The position numbers and the translations under genes were made by a program. DNA of 64,000 nt from Mycobacterium sp. ACS1612 (lineage in GTDB: Bacteria > Actinomycetota > Actinomycetes > Mycobacteriales > Mycobacteriaceae), in contig NZ_LZHZ01000067.1 of the NCBI RefSeq assembly GCF_001667505.1, positions 186,001 through 250,000 of the forward strand. The letters are read 5' to 3'. The stretch's first letter is position 1, and each line of letters starts with the position of its first letter. A model generated the notes under the pieces. It was not told where the DNA came from and searched no databases. It was given only the letters and a program-made list of their open reading frames with translations. This document shows, piece by piece, positions 8,590 to 17,805 of the stretch.

Positions 8590-8617
8590 ATTCTTACCTT
8601 AAGAGGCCATTAAGAAT
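8590..8617 (-). repeat. Inverted repeat between nrtR and the lipase gene
   Basis: Arms ATTCTTA (8590-8596) and TAAGAAT (8611-8617) are exact inverses around a 14-base centre that itself contains CTTAAG. It fills most of the 43-base gap between the nrtR stop and the lipase start. It could be the nrtR terminator or an operator for the lipase. Nothing in the sequence decides between these. Confidence 0.45.
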
Positions 8618-8626
8618 CCAGCCGAC

Positions 8627-9319
8627 TCACCCGGGAGGGCGCAACGCGGCGAACTCGTCGGTCACCCGGTAGTGCGAGTCGGTGAAGCGGTACAGCGCGG
8701 CGGGTCGACCGCCGCTGCGACCCGAGCGCGCGGTGGTACCGGTTCGGGTGATGACGTGCCGACGCTCGAGGACGCGTTGCAGGTTGGTGGCATCCACCTG
8801 GTAGCCCAATGCGGCGCTGTAGATGTCGCGCAGCGTGGACAGCGCGAATTCCGTTGGCGTCAAACCGAATCCGATGTTCGTGTAGGACAGCTTGGCGACC
8901 AGGCGGGTGCGGGCGTGCTCGACCATCGGGGCGTGGTCGAACGCCATCGGCGGCAGATCGCTGACCGGATGCCAGCGGGTGTCCGGCGGGAGTTCAGGCG
9001 TTGCGGGGGAGGGCACCAGACCGAGGAAGGTCGACGCGATCGTGCGCACGTCGGGCACGCGCTTCGGGTCGGAGAACACGGCCAACTGCTCGAGGTGAGC
9101 AAGTTCACGCAGGTCCACCTTCTCGGCGAGCTGCCTGCGCACCGAGCTGGTCAGATCCTCGTCGACGCCGAGGCGGCCACCAGGAAGCGACCACTTTCCG
9201 GCCTCGGGTTCGAGTGCACGCTGCCACAACAGCACGTGAAGTGCGGGTTTCTTGGAGCCGACGTCCCGAACCTGAAACACGACGGCGAGCACCTCATGGG
9301 CGGTGCTAGTATGTGACAT
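8627..9319 (-). CDS. nrtR: Nudix-related transcriptional regulator NrtR (NAD synthesis repressor)
   Basis: A 230-residue protein with an N-terminal Nudix fold and a C-terminal winged helix (ALSTLRDIYSAALGYQVDATNLQRVL, then GRPAALYRF). The Nudix box is degenerate: where REUxEExGU is expected it reads RQLAEKVDL, losing one catalytic Glu and the Gly. This suits a ligand sensor rather than a hydrolase. It is divergent from nadABC across a 46-base gap that holds a palindrome. NrtR from M. smegmatis is known to repress nadABC from this position. The start is ATG at 9319, not an upstream codon, because a perfect TATAAT lies seven bases before it. Confidence 0.88.
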   Translation of the reverse strand: MSHTSTAHEVLAVVFQVRDVGSKKPALHVLLWQRALEPEAGKWSLPGGRLGVDEDLTSSVRRQLAEKVDLRELAHLEQLAVFSDPKRVPDVRTIASTFLGLVPSPATPELPPDTRWHPVSDLPPMAFDHAPMVEHARTRLVAKLSYTNIGFGLTPTEFALSTLRDIYSAALGYQVDATNLQRVLERRHVITRTGTTARSGRSGGRPAALYRFTDSHYRVTDEFAALRPPG

Positions 9320-9342
9320 GTTTTCGATTATAAGTCGAAAAC
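9320..9342. promoter_or_regulatory. NrtR operator with overlapping divergent -10 elements
   Basis: Arms GTTTTCGA (9320-9327) and TCGAAAAC (9335-9342) are perfect inverses separated by seven bases. The left arm abuts the nrtR start codon. The AT-rich core holds TATAAT on the minus strand (9332-9327), seven bases from the nrtR ATG, and TATAAG on the plus strand (9329-9334), suited to nadA. One bound repressor dimer would therefore block both promoters. Operator identity follows from the adjacent NrtR; promoter positions are inferred. Confidence 0.82.
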
Positions 9343-9365
9343 CTCGACGGATTGGAGAGTTGGCT

Positions 9366-10405
<1,040 letters not shown>

Positions 10406-10409
<4 letters not shown>

Positions 10410-11950
10410 CCGCCTGCGGAGGTCGCGGATACTGGCAGCAGTGTGCCGACGTCGTCATCGTCGGCACCGGCGTCGCCGGTCTGGTCGCGGCGCTGGCCGC
10501 GCACCGCAGCGGCCGCAAGGTCATGGTGCTGAGCAAGGCAGGCGACACCGCCACCTTCTACGCCCAGGGCGGCATCGCCGTGGTGCTGCCGGACGCACTG
10601 CGCGACGACGGCGATTCGATCGACCGGCATGTGGCCGACACGCTGGCAGCGGGCGCCGGACTATGCGATCCGGTGGCAGTGCGCTCGATCGTGGCCGACG
10701 GCCATCGTGCGGTCCGCGAATTAGTCGATGGCGGAGCGCATTTCGACGAGGCCGCACCCGGGAAGTGGGCGCTGACCCGCGAGGGTGGACATTCGCGGCG
10801 GCGGATCATCCACGCGGGCGGCGACGCGACGGGCGCCGAAGTCCAGCGCGCACTCGACAACGCGGCTGCGCGGTTGGACATCCGGCGCAATCACGTCGCG
10901 CTCGAACTGCTGCACGCCGACGGCGCCGTGACTGGGGTGCTCGTCCTCAACGACGACGGAGTAGGCATCGTGCATGCGTCGTCGGTGATCCTGGCGACCG
11001 GGGGACTGGGCCACCTGTACACCGCGACCACCAACCCCGAGGGGTCCACCGGTGACGGGGTCGCGCTGGCGATGTGGGCTGGCCTGCCAGTCAGCGACGT
11101 GGAGTTCATCCAGTTCCACCCGACCATGCTGTACGACGGCGACGCCGGCGGCCGGCGGCCGCTGATCACCGAGGCGGTCCGCGGCGAGGGCGCGGTTCTC
11201 ATTGACGGCCAAGGACGTTCGGTGACTGCAGGTGTTCATCCGATGGGTGATCTGGCGCCACGCGACGTGGTGGCGGCGGCCATCGACGCCCGCCTGGTGG
11301 AGACCGGTGACCCGTGTGTGTACCTCGACGCGCGCGGCATCGATGGTTTCCCGGCCCGGTTCCCCACCGTGACCAGTGCCTGCCGCGCTGCCGGTATCGA
11401 CCCCACCCGCGAACCGATCCCCGTCGTCCCGGGGGCGCACTACAGTTGCGGCGGCGTGGTGACCGATCTGCACGGGCGTACCGAACTCGCCGGATTGTTC
11501 GCCGCAGGCGAGGTGGCCCGCACCGGCCTGCACGGCGCGAATCGACTGGCGTCCAACAGCCTTCTCGAGGGCTTGGTTCTCGGTGGCCGCGCGGGCAGGG
11601 CCGCCGCTGACCATGCGCTGGCCGCCGGCCCCGCTCGCGCGGTGTACCAGGAACCGTCGAAGCGGCGGGCGTTGCCGCGAGCCGACCTGCAGCGCGCGAT
11701 GACCCGGTACGCATCCGTGGTGCGCGACGCAGACGGTCTGGAGCGGCTCGCCAAGGAGATCGACACCGCGCGACCGCGAAACATCATGTCCCGCAGCGAC
11801 TTCGAAGACATCGCGCTGACTACCGTGGCCGGGGCGGTAGCCACGGCGGCGATGGCCCGGGCCGAATCCCGCGGCTGCCACCACCGCGCCGACTTCCCGG
11901 ACACCGATCCGATCCTTGCCCACAGTCTGCTTCCTGCGGTGGCGTGCTGA
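10406..11950 (+). CDS. nadB: L-aspartate oxidase
   Basis: FAD enzyme that oxidises L-aspartate to iminoaspartate, feeding NadA. The 514-residue protein has the dinucleotide-binding motif VVIVGTGVAGLVAAL (17-30), AQGGIAVVLP, the substrate-site region THSRRRIIHAGGDATG-like (REGGHSRRRIIHAGGDATG), FIQFHPTMLY, HYSCGGVVTD and GLHGANRLASNSLLEGL, all in the order expected for NadB. ATG at 10406 overlaps the nadA stop; an upstream extension in the same frame would lie inside nadA. The stop shares one base with the nadC start. Confidence 0.96.
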
Positions 11951-12807
11951 TGGAACTCAGCGCCGACGAGCTGACGGAAGCTCGAAGGGTGATCGCACGC
12001 GCGCTCGAGGAGGACCTGCGCTACGGGCCGGATGTCACCACGTTGTCGACGGTGCCTACCGACGCGACGACCACCGCGTCGATGGTGACGCGCGAGCCGG
12101 GCGTCATCGCCGGCGTCGATATCGCGCTGCTGGTGCTCGACGAGGTGATCGGGCCGGACGGCTACCGCATCAAGGACCGGATCGACGACGGGTCGCGGTT
12201 GGATGCGGGCGGGGTGCTGCTCGCCGTCGAGGCGCCGACGCAGGGTCTGCTGACAGTCGAGCGCACGATGCTGAACCTGGTGTGTCACCTGTCGGGCATC
12301 GCGACGACCACTGCGGCGTGGGTCGCCGCCGTCGAGGGCACCAAGGCGAAGATCCGCGACACCCGCAAGACCCTGCCCGGGCTACGGGTGCTGCAGAAAT
12401 ACGCAGTGCGCGTCGGCGGCGGCGTCAACCATCGGATGGGGCTCGGAGACGCCGCGTTGATCAAGGACAACCACGTGGCCGCAGCGGGTTCGGTGGTGGC
12501 GGCGCTGCGCGCCGTTCGCGGAGCCGCGCCGGAGCTGGAGTGCGAGGTGGAGGTCGACTCGCTCGAACAGCTGGACGAGGTGCTCGCCGAGAACGTCGAG
12601 CTGGTCCTGTTGGACAACTTCGGCGTCTGGCAGACCCAGGTTGCCGTGCAGCGTCGCAATTCCCGTTCTCCCGCAACAAAACTCGAGTCCTCCGGTGGGC
12701 TGTCGCTGGAGACTGCGGCCGAGTACGCGGGCACGGGCGTCGACTTGCTCGCCGTCGGCGCGCTCACCCACTCCGTGCGTGTGCTGGATGTCGGACTAGA
12801 CGTCTAA
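11950..12807 (+). CDS. nadC: Quinolinate phosphoribosyltransferase (carboxylating)
   Basis: Converts quinolinate and PRPP to nicotinate mononucleotide, the last step of the nadABC branch. The 285-residue protein has EDLRYGPDVTT near the N-terminus, VERTMLNLVCHLSGIAT, DTRKTLPGLRVLQKYAV, GGGVNHRMGLGDAALIKDNH and the ECEVEVDSLEQ / VLLDNFG strands of the phosphoribosyl barrel. ATG at 11950 (TGATG junction) gives the family N-terminus; a GTG six bases earlier is possible. It ends the operon under NrtR control. Confidence 0.96.
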   Translation: MELSADELTEARRVIARALEEDLRYGPDVTTLSTVPTDATTTASMVTREPGVIAGVDIALLVLDEVIGPDGYRIKDRIDDGSRLDAGGVLLAVEAPTQGLLTVERTMLNLVCHLSGIATTTAAWVAAVEGTKAKIRDTRKTLPGLRVLQKYAVRVGGGVNHRMGLGDAALIKDNHVAAAGSVVAALRAVRGAAPELECEVEVDSLEQLDEVLAENVELVLLDNFGVWQTQVAVQRRNSRSPATKLESSGGLSLETAAEYAGTGVDLLAVGALTHSVRVLDVGLDV

Positions 12808-13016
12808 CCGCCGCCGCCGCCCTCCCCAGAAGTCCCCACTACCGGATGAATTGGCTGACCGCTAAACCAATCTGAGTAACAGATTCGGAAAGGGTGAATG
12901 GCTTTTCATCGTGGTAATTGAAATTTGCCTGCAAATTCGGCAGCGAAACCGCCCGCCGCGACTCGCAGGGGGCGACGCGACGCCTGATCGACTACTCGCG
13001 CCGTTACTATCGCCTC
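12808..13016. other. AT-rich intergenic region with two perfect inverted repeats
   Basis: This 209-base gap after nadC has no convincing gene. It contains AATCTG-N5-CAGATT (12869-12885), possibly the end of the nad transcript, and a 16-base palindrome AATTTGC-CT-GCAAATT (12922-12937), which looks like a regulator site. TACTAT at 13005-13010 lies six bases before the next ATG and is a good leaderless -10. The AT content of the middle is well above that of the flanking genes. Confidence 0.6.
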
Positions 13017-13550
13017 ATGCCGGAGCCATCATCGATCGAGTCCACCGCCGACTACCCCGAATCCGGCGGGTCGCCCTGGACCCGGATTCTTCTTCCCATC
13101 ACGCTTGTCGTGGCCGTCGCAGCGGTCGTTCTCGCCGGCTGGGCGCTGTACCGCCTTAGCCAAGAGGGCACTCCCGACTCGCCGAATTACTCAGGCGCAC
13201 AACGGACTGACGCCAAGACAGAGGTCTGCGCCGCGGCGGATGTGGTCCGCAAGGGCGTCTCGTTGAACACCAATCTGCAGCCCCCCGGCGGGCCCGAGGA
13301 CGTAACAGGCACCTTGGCAGTGGCGGCCAACGCACGCGTCTCGCTGTACGACGGAGGCCAGTATTTGCTCGCCAGGATCGATCCGGCCACGCCGCCGGAG
13401 CTCGCCGACGCGGCAAAGAAGTTCGCGAACCTGTTGATGGACATCGGCGCAAACGCCACTGCGGGATCCCAGAATTCGGAGCCCGAACAAGCCGCACGTC
13501 TGAAGGACGCGGACGCCAGCAATGCCGCAATCATGCAATTGTGCAAATGA
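13017..13550 (+). CDS. Conserved hypothetical membrane-anchored protein
   Basis: A 177-residue protein with a short cytoplasmic N-terminus, one transmembrane helix (about residues 20-43, ILLPITLVVAVAAVVLAGWAL) and an extracytoplasmic domain with two Cys (EVCAAADVV and the C-terminal MQLCK) that could form a disulfide. The type is common in mycobacteria and has no assigned function. ATG at 13017 is chosen since TACTAT lies six bases before it; a longer reading from 12918 would cross the -10 and the palindrome. Both flanks are AT-rich. Position after nadC matches Rv1597 only loosely. Confidence 0.65.
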   Translation: MPEPSSIESTADYPESGGSPWTRILLPITLVVAVAAVVLAGWALYRLSQEGTPDSPNYSGAQRTDAKTEVCAAADVVRKGVSLNTNLQPPGGPEDVTGTLAVAANARVSLYDGGQYLLARIDPATPPELADAAKKFANLLMDIGANATAGSQNSEPEQAARLKDADASNAAIMQLCK

Positions 13551-13565
13551 TGCTTCCACAATTAA

Positions 13566-13576
13566 CTGAAGTTCAG
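13566..13576. repeat. Small palindrome downstream of the anchored protein
   Basis: CTGAA-G-TTCAG is a perfect inverted repeat 16 bases after the stop at 13550, in an AT-rich stretch running to about 13620. There is no T-run. It may help end transcription from 13017 or be chance. Confidence 0.3.
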
Positions 13577-13670
13577 AATCGCAATTTATCAATCGCCAAC
13601 GTCAATTTAACTATCTGGTGAATACGGTGTCGTCGGCACACTCAGCTGACTTCTCTTCGGTCACCGTCCG

Positions 13671-14261
13671 TCAGCTCCCGTCGTGAGCTCCGCGCGCTGG
13701 GCTGAGCAGCGTGCGCGCCGCGGCTTTCGCCGCGGTCAGGGATCCGGTGTCGCCTGCGATACGGGACAGTATCAGCGCGCCTTCGAGCAGGGCGATCACC
13801 GCGAGCGCGGTCTGCTGCGCGTCGTCGTCCGGCCACCCGTCGGCCTTCAGCCTGTCGGCGACAGCCGCGCACCAGCCCGCGAACACCTTGGCGGACGCAT
13901 CGCGCACTTGCCGGCTGGCGTTCACCGACTCGGTGGCGATGGGTTCGATAGGGCAGCCGTCGCGGTGATCGGACGACAGCCCGGCGCTCATCAGGTCGAT
14001 CCACGCGTCGACGATGTCGGCGGCGGGCAGGTCGCTGTCGAGGAATGACCGCAGCCGTCGCTCGATCCCGCTGCCGACGATGTCCACCACTGCCGCGGCG
14101 AGCTGTTGCTTACCTTCGGGGAAATGGTGATACAGCGAGCCGGCCTTGACGTCGGCGGATTCCAGGATCTGGTTCACACCCGTGGCGGCGTAGCCCTGCC
14201 TGCGAAACAGCAGAGCGGCGCTGTCGAGCAGCGCGGCTCGGCTTCGATCCGGACGAGGCAT
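13671..14261 (-). CDS. TetR-family transcriptional regulator
   Basis: A 196-residue TetR protein. The helix-turn-helix is at about residues 12-50 (LLDSAALLFRRQGYAATGVNQILESADVKAGSLYHHFPEGKQQL), and the C-terminal domain (about 80-190) resembles the LmrA/YxaF-type. ATG at 14261 gives a standard TetR N-terminus and has TAAAGT seven bases upstream, fitting a leaderless message; upstream in-frame sequence belongs to the opposite-strand dehydrogenase. It is divergent from that dehydrogenase across a 64-base gap with two direct repeats, so local control of the dehydrogenase is likely. The ligand is unknown. Confidence 0.88.
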   Translation of the reverse strand: MPRPDRSRAALLDSAALLFRRQGYAATGVNQILESADVKAGSLYHHFPEGKQQLAAAVVDIVGSGIERRLRSFLDSDLPAADIVDAWIDLMSAGLSSDHRDGCPIEPIATESVNASRQVRDASAKVFAGWCAAVADRLKADGWPDDDAQQTALAVIALLEGALILSRIAGDTGSLTAAKAAARTLLSPARGAHDGS

Positions 14262-14268
14262 GCCCTTG

Positions 14269-14310
14269 ACTTTACTTGAATGATCGCTCAACAATACTTG
14301 AAAGGTCGCT
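14269..14310. promoter_or_regulatory. Tandem operator between TetR gene and alcohol dehydrogenase
   Basis: Two 16-base direct repeats TACTTGAAWGRTCGCT occur at 14273-14288 and 14295-14310, 22 bases apart (about two helical turns). Each has imperfect internal symmetry (TTGA...TCAA in the first). The first overlaps the putative minus-strand -10 TAAAGT of the TetR gene (14274-14269). The second sits just upstream of the GAAAGG ribosome site of the dehydrogenase. Two dimers on the same face could repress both genes. Binding is inferred. Confidence 0.65.
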
Positions 14311-14325
14311 AAAGAAAGGCCCGTC

Positions 14326-15351
14326 ATGCACCAGTTGATGTCCGAGGCGGCGGGTGAATACGCCTGGCGAGATGCTCCTGACCCGCTGCTCACGGCCGCT
14401 GAACAGGCGATCGTCCGACCGGTCGCGGTGGCCTGTTGCGATTTGGACGTGGCAGTCGCAGAGGGCCGGCTGCCGATGCCACCGGGGCACGCCGTCGGCC
14501 ATGAAGGCGTGGCGGAGGTGGTCGCGGTCGGCGACGCCGTGCGCGACGTGAGAGTCGGCGATCGGGTGATCGTGCCGTTCCAGATCAGCTGCGGCATGTG
14601 CGCCGCCTGCCGGCGCGGCGTCACGGGGTCCTGCGCGTCGTTGCCGCTGATGGCGATGTACGGAATGGCGCCGTTGGCCGGTCTGGACGGCGGCGGCTTC
14701 ATGGCCGACCTGCTGCTGGTGCCGTACGCCGACGCGATGCTGGTGCGGCTTCCCGACGGCGTCGACCTGGTATCCGTCGCGTCGTTGTCCGACAACATCC
14801 CCGACGGCTGGCGCGCCGTCGGGCCGTATCGAAGTGAGCTGGATGGGCTCGATCCCTCCGACCGCCGGGTGCTGGTCGCGGGCAGGCTGTCGATCGGCCT
14901 GTACGCCGCGGCGTTCGCGGCGGCCTACGGCGCACAGGTCGACTATCTGGACACCAACCCGCAGCGGCTGGCGATGGCCGAAAAGCTGGGCGCCACGGCG
15001 CACGACCGGGTCAAGCCCGACAAGTCGTGGGAGCCCTATCCGATCACCGTGCACACCACCGCCGACCCCGCCGTGCTGGCGGCGACGATTCGCGCCACCT
15101 GGCCCGACGGCGTGTGCACCGATACCGGCATTTACTACCAGGGCGGCGTCGAGATGCCGCTGCTGTCGATGTACACCAGAGGCCTGCGCTTCGTGACCGG
15201 CCGGGTGAACGCGCGCGCGGTCATTCCCGAGATCCTCGAATTACTCACGGCACATTGTGATCTCGCGCCCGCAGTCGAGCGCGTCGTCGCATGGGAGGAC
15301 GCCCCCGCGGCCTGGCCGGCGATGACGGGTAAGACGGTGTTCACGCGGTGA
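14326..15351 (+). CDS. Zinc-type alcohol dehydrogenase-like protein
   Basis: A 341-residue medium-chain dehydrogenase/reductase. Catalytic-domain signatures are C38 with D40 (VACCDLD), GHAVGHEGVAEVVAVGD and the structural zinc cysteines CGMCAACRRGVTGSC. The cofactor loop reads VLVAGRLSIGLYAA, where the usual GxGxxG is degraded to GRLSIG, so cofactor preference is unclear. GAAAGG lies six bases before ATG at 14326. It is divergent from a TetR gene and probably its target, suggesting induction by an alcohol or aldehyde-like compound. The 3' end overlaps the convergent LysE gene by 11 bases. Confidence 0.85.
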   Translation: MHQLMSEAAGEYAWRDAPDPLLTAAEQAIVRPVAVACCDLDVAVAEGRLPMPPGHAVGHEGVAEVVAVGDAVRDVRVGDRVIVPFQISCGMCAACRRGVTGSCASLPLMAMYGMAPLAGLDGGGFMADLLLVPYADAMLVRLPDGVDLVSVASLSDNIPDGWRAVGPYRSELDGLDPSDRRVLVAGRLSIGLYAAAFAAAYGAQVDYLDTNPQRLAMAEKLGATAHDRVKPDKSWEPYPITVHTTADPAVLAATIRATWPDGVCTDTGIYYQGGVEMPLLSMYTRGLRFVTGRVNARAVIPEILELLTAHCDLAPAVERVVAWEDAPAAWPAMTGKTVFTR

Positions 15352-15979
15352 TCGGCCCGCGGCGCACCAGTGACAACACGACGGCCGCGCCTGCGAACAA
15401 CCCGGAGAACACGCGATTCATGACCGTCTGCTTGCGCGGCGTGTGCAGCCACTTCAACAGGCGCACCGACAGCCCGGTGTAGCAGCCCATCACCACGAGA
15501 TCGACCGCCACCATCGTCACGCCGACCGCGAGGTATTGCGGCAGCAGCGGTTGGGTGGGCACCACGAATTGCGGCAGCACCGCCAGGAAGAACACCAGCC
15601 CCTTGGGGTTGGTCGCGTTCACCAGGAAGCCACGCACCAGCAGCACGACGCGGCCGCCGTCCATCGCCTTGCCGACCTGCTCACGCAGGTCGATGGTCGC
15701 CGTACGCCATTGGCGCACAGCCAGATACACCAGATACGCCACACCGATCCACTTGATTATGTTGAACGCGAGAATCGAGTTGGCCACCGCGGCACCGAGA
15801 CCGATCGCGACGAGCGCGAGTTGCAGCATCAACCCGATCTCGAGTCCGAGGATGCTCCAGTAGCCGCGCCGCACACCGTGTGTCAGGCCGGTTGCCATCG
15901 ACTGGATGGCGCCCGCGCCCGGTGACACGCTGATCGCAATCGCCGCACCGAAGAACGTCAGCCAGACTTCCCACGCCAT
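15341..15979 (-). CDS. LysE/RhtB family amino-acid exporter
   Basis: A 212-residue integral membrane protein with about six hydrophobic segments and the family signature SPGAGAIQSMATGLTHGVRRGYWSILGLEIGLML near the N-terminus (SPGP-type loop, residues about 19-45). The FLVNATNPKGLVFFLAVLPQFV segment is typical of the central LysE helix. Exports amino acids or small metabolites; the substrate is not set by sequence. It lies 21 bases downstream of the F420-type oxidoreductase on the same strand, so the two may be cotranscribed. Confidence 0.88.
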   Translation of the reverse strand: MAWEVWLTFFGAAIAISVSPGAGAIQSMATGLTHGVRRGYWSILGLEIGLMLQLALVAIGLGAAVANSILAFNIIKWIGVAYLVYLAVRQWRTATIDLREQVGKAMDGGRVVLLVRGFLVNATNPKGLVFFLAVLPQFVVPTQPLLPQYLAVGVTMVAVDLVVMGCYTGLSVRLLKWLHTPRKQTVMNRVFSGLFAGAAVVLSLVRRGPITA

Positions 15980-16000
15980 GGGGTCAGTCTGTCAGCACGG

Positions 16001-16420
16001 TCAAGCGATATCGGCGACGAAGATGGCCATGTTCTTCACCTGCGCGCGGGCCATGAACGGCAACCCGTCGGCGCTGCCGCCCGCGGGCACGATGCGCGGG
16101 TTGGTGAGGTGCACCTCGCGGCGGATGAACTTCAGGTCGGCCTCACCGGCCGCCAACACGTTCTTCACCCAGTCGGTTTTGCCGTGGCCCAGTGCGATCG
16201 CGACGAGGTTTCCTTTGCGATACGCGGTGACGATGGTCTCGTACGGCTTGCCCGACTTGCGGCCGCGGTGCTTGATCGTCGCCATTCCGGGCAGGAACCG
16301 GGCGACCGGCTTGATGATCGGGTTGAAGTACTTGACCTGGAAGTTCTCCACCGCGACCGGGAACACCATCGGCACACCGGGCGCGTTATTGGGGTGATCT
16401 TTACGAGATACGGCGGACAT
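16001..16420 (-). CDS. Nitroreductase/F420-dependent (DDN-like) oxidoreductase family, Rv1598c-like
   Basis: A 139-residue split-barrel flavin/deazaflavin oxidoreductase. GRKSGKPYETIVTAYRKGNLVAIALGHGKTDWVKNVLAAGEADL follows the pattern of the DDN/FGD-type family (pfam nitroreductase-like DUF385), in which the GxxSG...G segment binds the F420 phosphate tail. Substrate unknown; relatives reduce quinones or nitroimidazoles. ATG at 16420 is preferred over 16426 or TTG 16468 because TACTTT lies exactly seven bases upstream, suggesting a leaderless mRNA. It is divergent from hisD (56 bases), as in M. tuberculosis. Confidence 0.8.
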   Translation of the reverse strand: MSAVSRKDHPNNAPGVPMVFPVAVENFQVKYFNPIIKPVARFLPGMATIKHRGRKSGKPYETIVTAYRKGNLVAIALGHGKTDWVKNVLAAGEADLKFIRREVHLTNPRIVPAGGSADGLPFMARAQVKNMAIFVADIA

Positions 16421-16476
16421 GGTCATGAAAGTAATGGATTTTTGTTCGCGTAGGCCGATCAGGGACAATTGAGCCG

Positions 16477-17805
16477 ATGACCCCGATCACGATGACCCGC
16501 GTCGACCTGCGCAACCGCACGCTGAGCGCAGCGCAACTCCGGGCCGCGCTGCCACGCGGCGGCGTGGACGTGGACGCGGTGATGCCCAGGGTGCGACCCA
16601 TCGTCGACGCGGTCGCCGAACGAGGCGCCGCCGCCGCCCTCGAGTACGGCGAATCGTTCGACGGGGTGCGGCCCGCGACCGTCCGGGTGCCCACCTCCCA
16701 ATTGGAGGCGGCGCTGGAGGCCCTCGACGTCGACGTCCGCGCGGCCCTGCAGGTGGCCATCGACCGGGCCCGCGCCGTTCACGCCGACCAACGCCGCACC
16801 GACACCACGACCACGCTGGCGCCGGGTGCCACCGTCACCGAACGCTGGGTACCGGTCGAGCGGGTGGGCCTCTATGTGCCCGGCGGCAACGCCGTCTACC
16901 CGTCCAGCGTGGTGATGAACGTGGTGCCGGCACAGCTGGCGGGCGTCGACTCGCTGGTGATCGCCAGCCCGCCGCAGGCGGACTTCGGCGGCCTGCCGCA
17001 TCCGACCATCCTGGCCGCCGCCCGGCTGCTCGGCGTCGACGAGGTGTGGGCCGTCGGCGGCGCACAGTCGGTGGCGCTGCTGGCCCACGGCGGCACGGAC
17101 ACCGACGGCAGCGAGTTGGTGCCGGTCGACATGATCACCGGGCCGGGGAACATCTACGTCACCGCAGCCAAGCGGATCTGCCGTTCGCAGGTGGGCATCG
17201 ACGCCGAGGCCGGTCCCACCGAGATCGCGATCCTCGCCGACCACACCGCCGACCCGGTGCACGTCGCCGCGGATCTGATCAGCCAGGCCGAGCACGACGA
17301 GATGGCCGCCAGCGTGCTCGTGACCGACAGCGTGACGCTGGCCGACGCCACCGACCGGGAACTGGCGAACCAACTGCAGACCACCGTGCACCGTGAGCGG
17401 GTGACCGCCGCGTTGACGGGTAAGCAGTCCGCCATCGTGCTGGTCGACGACATCGATGCCGGTGTCCGAACCGTGAACGCCTACGCCGCAGAACATCTGG
17501 AGATCCAGACCGTCGACGCGCGCGAGGTAGCCACCCGGATCCGTTCGGCGGGAGCGATATTCGTCGGGGCATACTCGCCGGTGAGCCTCGGCGACTACTG
17601 CGCCGGGTCCAACCATGTGCTGCCCACCGCAGGCTGCGCCAGGCACTCCAGCGGCCTGTCGGTGCAGACCTTCCTCAAAGGCATCCACGTCGTCGACTAC
17701 GACGAAGCCGCGCTCAAAGACGTGTCCGGATACGTGATCACGCTGTCGCAGGCCGAGAATCTGCCCGCCCACGGCGAGGCGGTCCGACGGAGGTTCGAGG
17801 CGTGA
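16477..17805 (+). CDS. hisD: Histidinol dehydrogenase
   Basis: Zinc enzyme for the last two oxidations of histidine synthesis (histidinol to histidine). The 442-residue protein shows PVERVGLYVPGGNAVYPSSVVMN, VGGAQSVALLAHG, GPGNIYVTAAKR, GPTEIAI, SQAEHDEMA (Zn ligand Gln/His), AAEHLEI (catalytic Glu-His) and GSNHVLPT, in the expected order. ATG at 16477 is used; ATG at 16492 is an alternative. It opens the his operon. GACAAT seven bases before the ATG is only a weak -10, so start-site type is open. Confidence 0.96.
   Translation: MTPITMTRVDLRNRTLSAAQLRAALPRGGVDVDAVMPRVRPIVDAVAERGAAAALEYGESFDGVRPATVRVPTSQLEAALEALDVDVRAALQVAIDRARAVHADQRRTDTTTTLAPGATVTERWVPVERVGLYVPGGNAVYPSSVVMNVVPAQLAGVDSLVIASPPQADFGGLPHPTILAAARLLGVDEVWAVGGAQSVALLAHGGTDTDGSELVPVDMITGPGNIYVTAAKRICRSQVGIDAEAGPTEIAILADHTADPVHVAADLISQAEHDEMAASVLVTDSVTLADATDRELANQLQTTVHRERVTAALTGKQSAIVLVDDIDAGVRTVNAYAAEHLEIQTVDAREVATRIRSAGAIFVGAYSPVSLGDYCAGSNHVLPTAGCARHSSGLSVQTFLKGIHVVDYDEAALKDVSGYVITLSQAENLPAHGEAVRRRFEA

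Noticed and set aside
10441..11055. Second-frame open reading inside nadB
   Set aside because: Arg-rich overlapping frame typical of GC-rich shadows; nadB explains the region fully.
16464..16476. GACAAT as a leaderless -10 of hisD
   Set aside because: The distance is right, but the TA at the start of the hexamer is missing, so it was not listed as a promoter.
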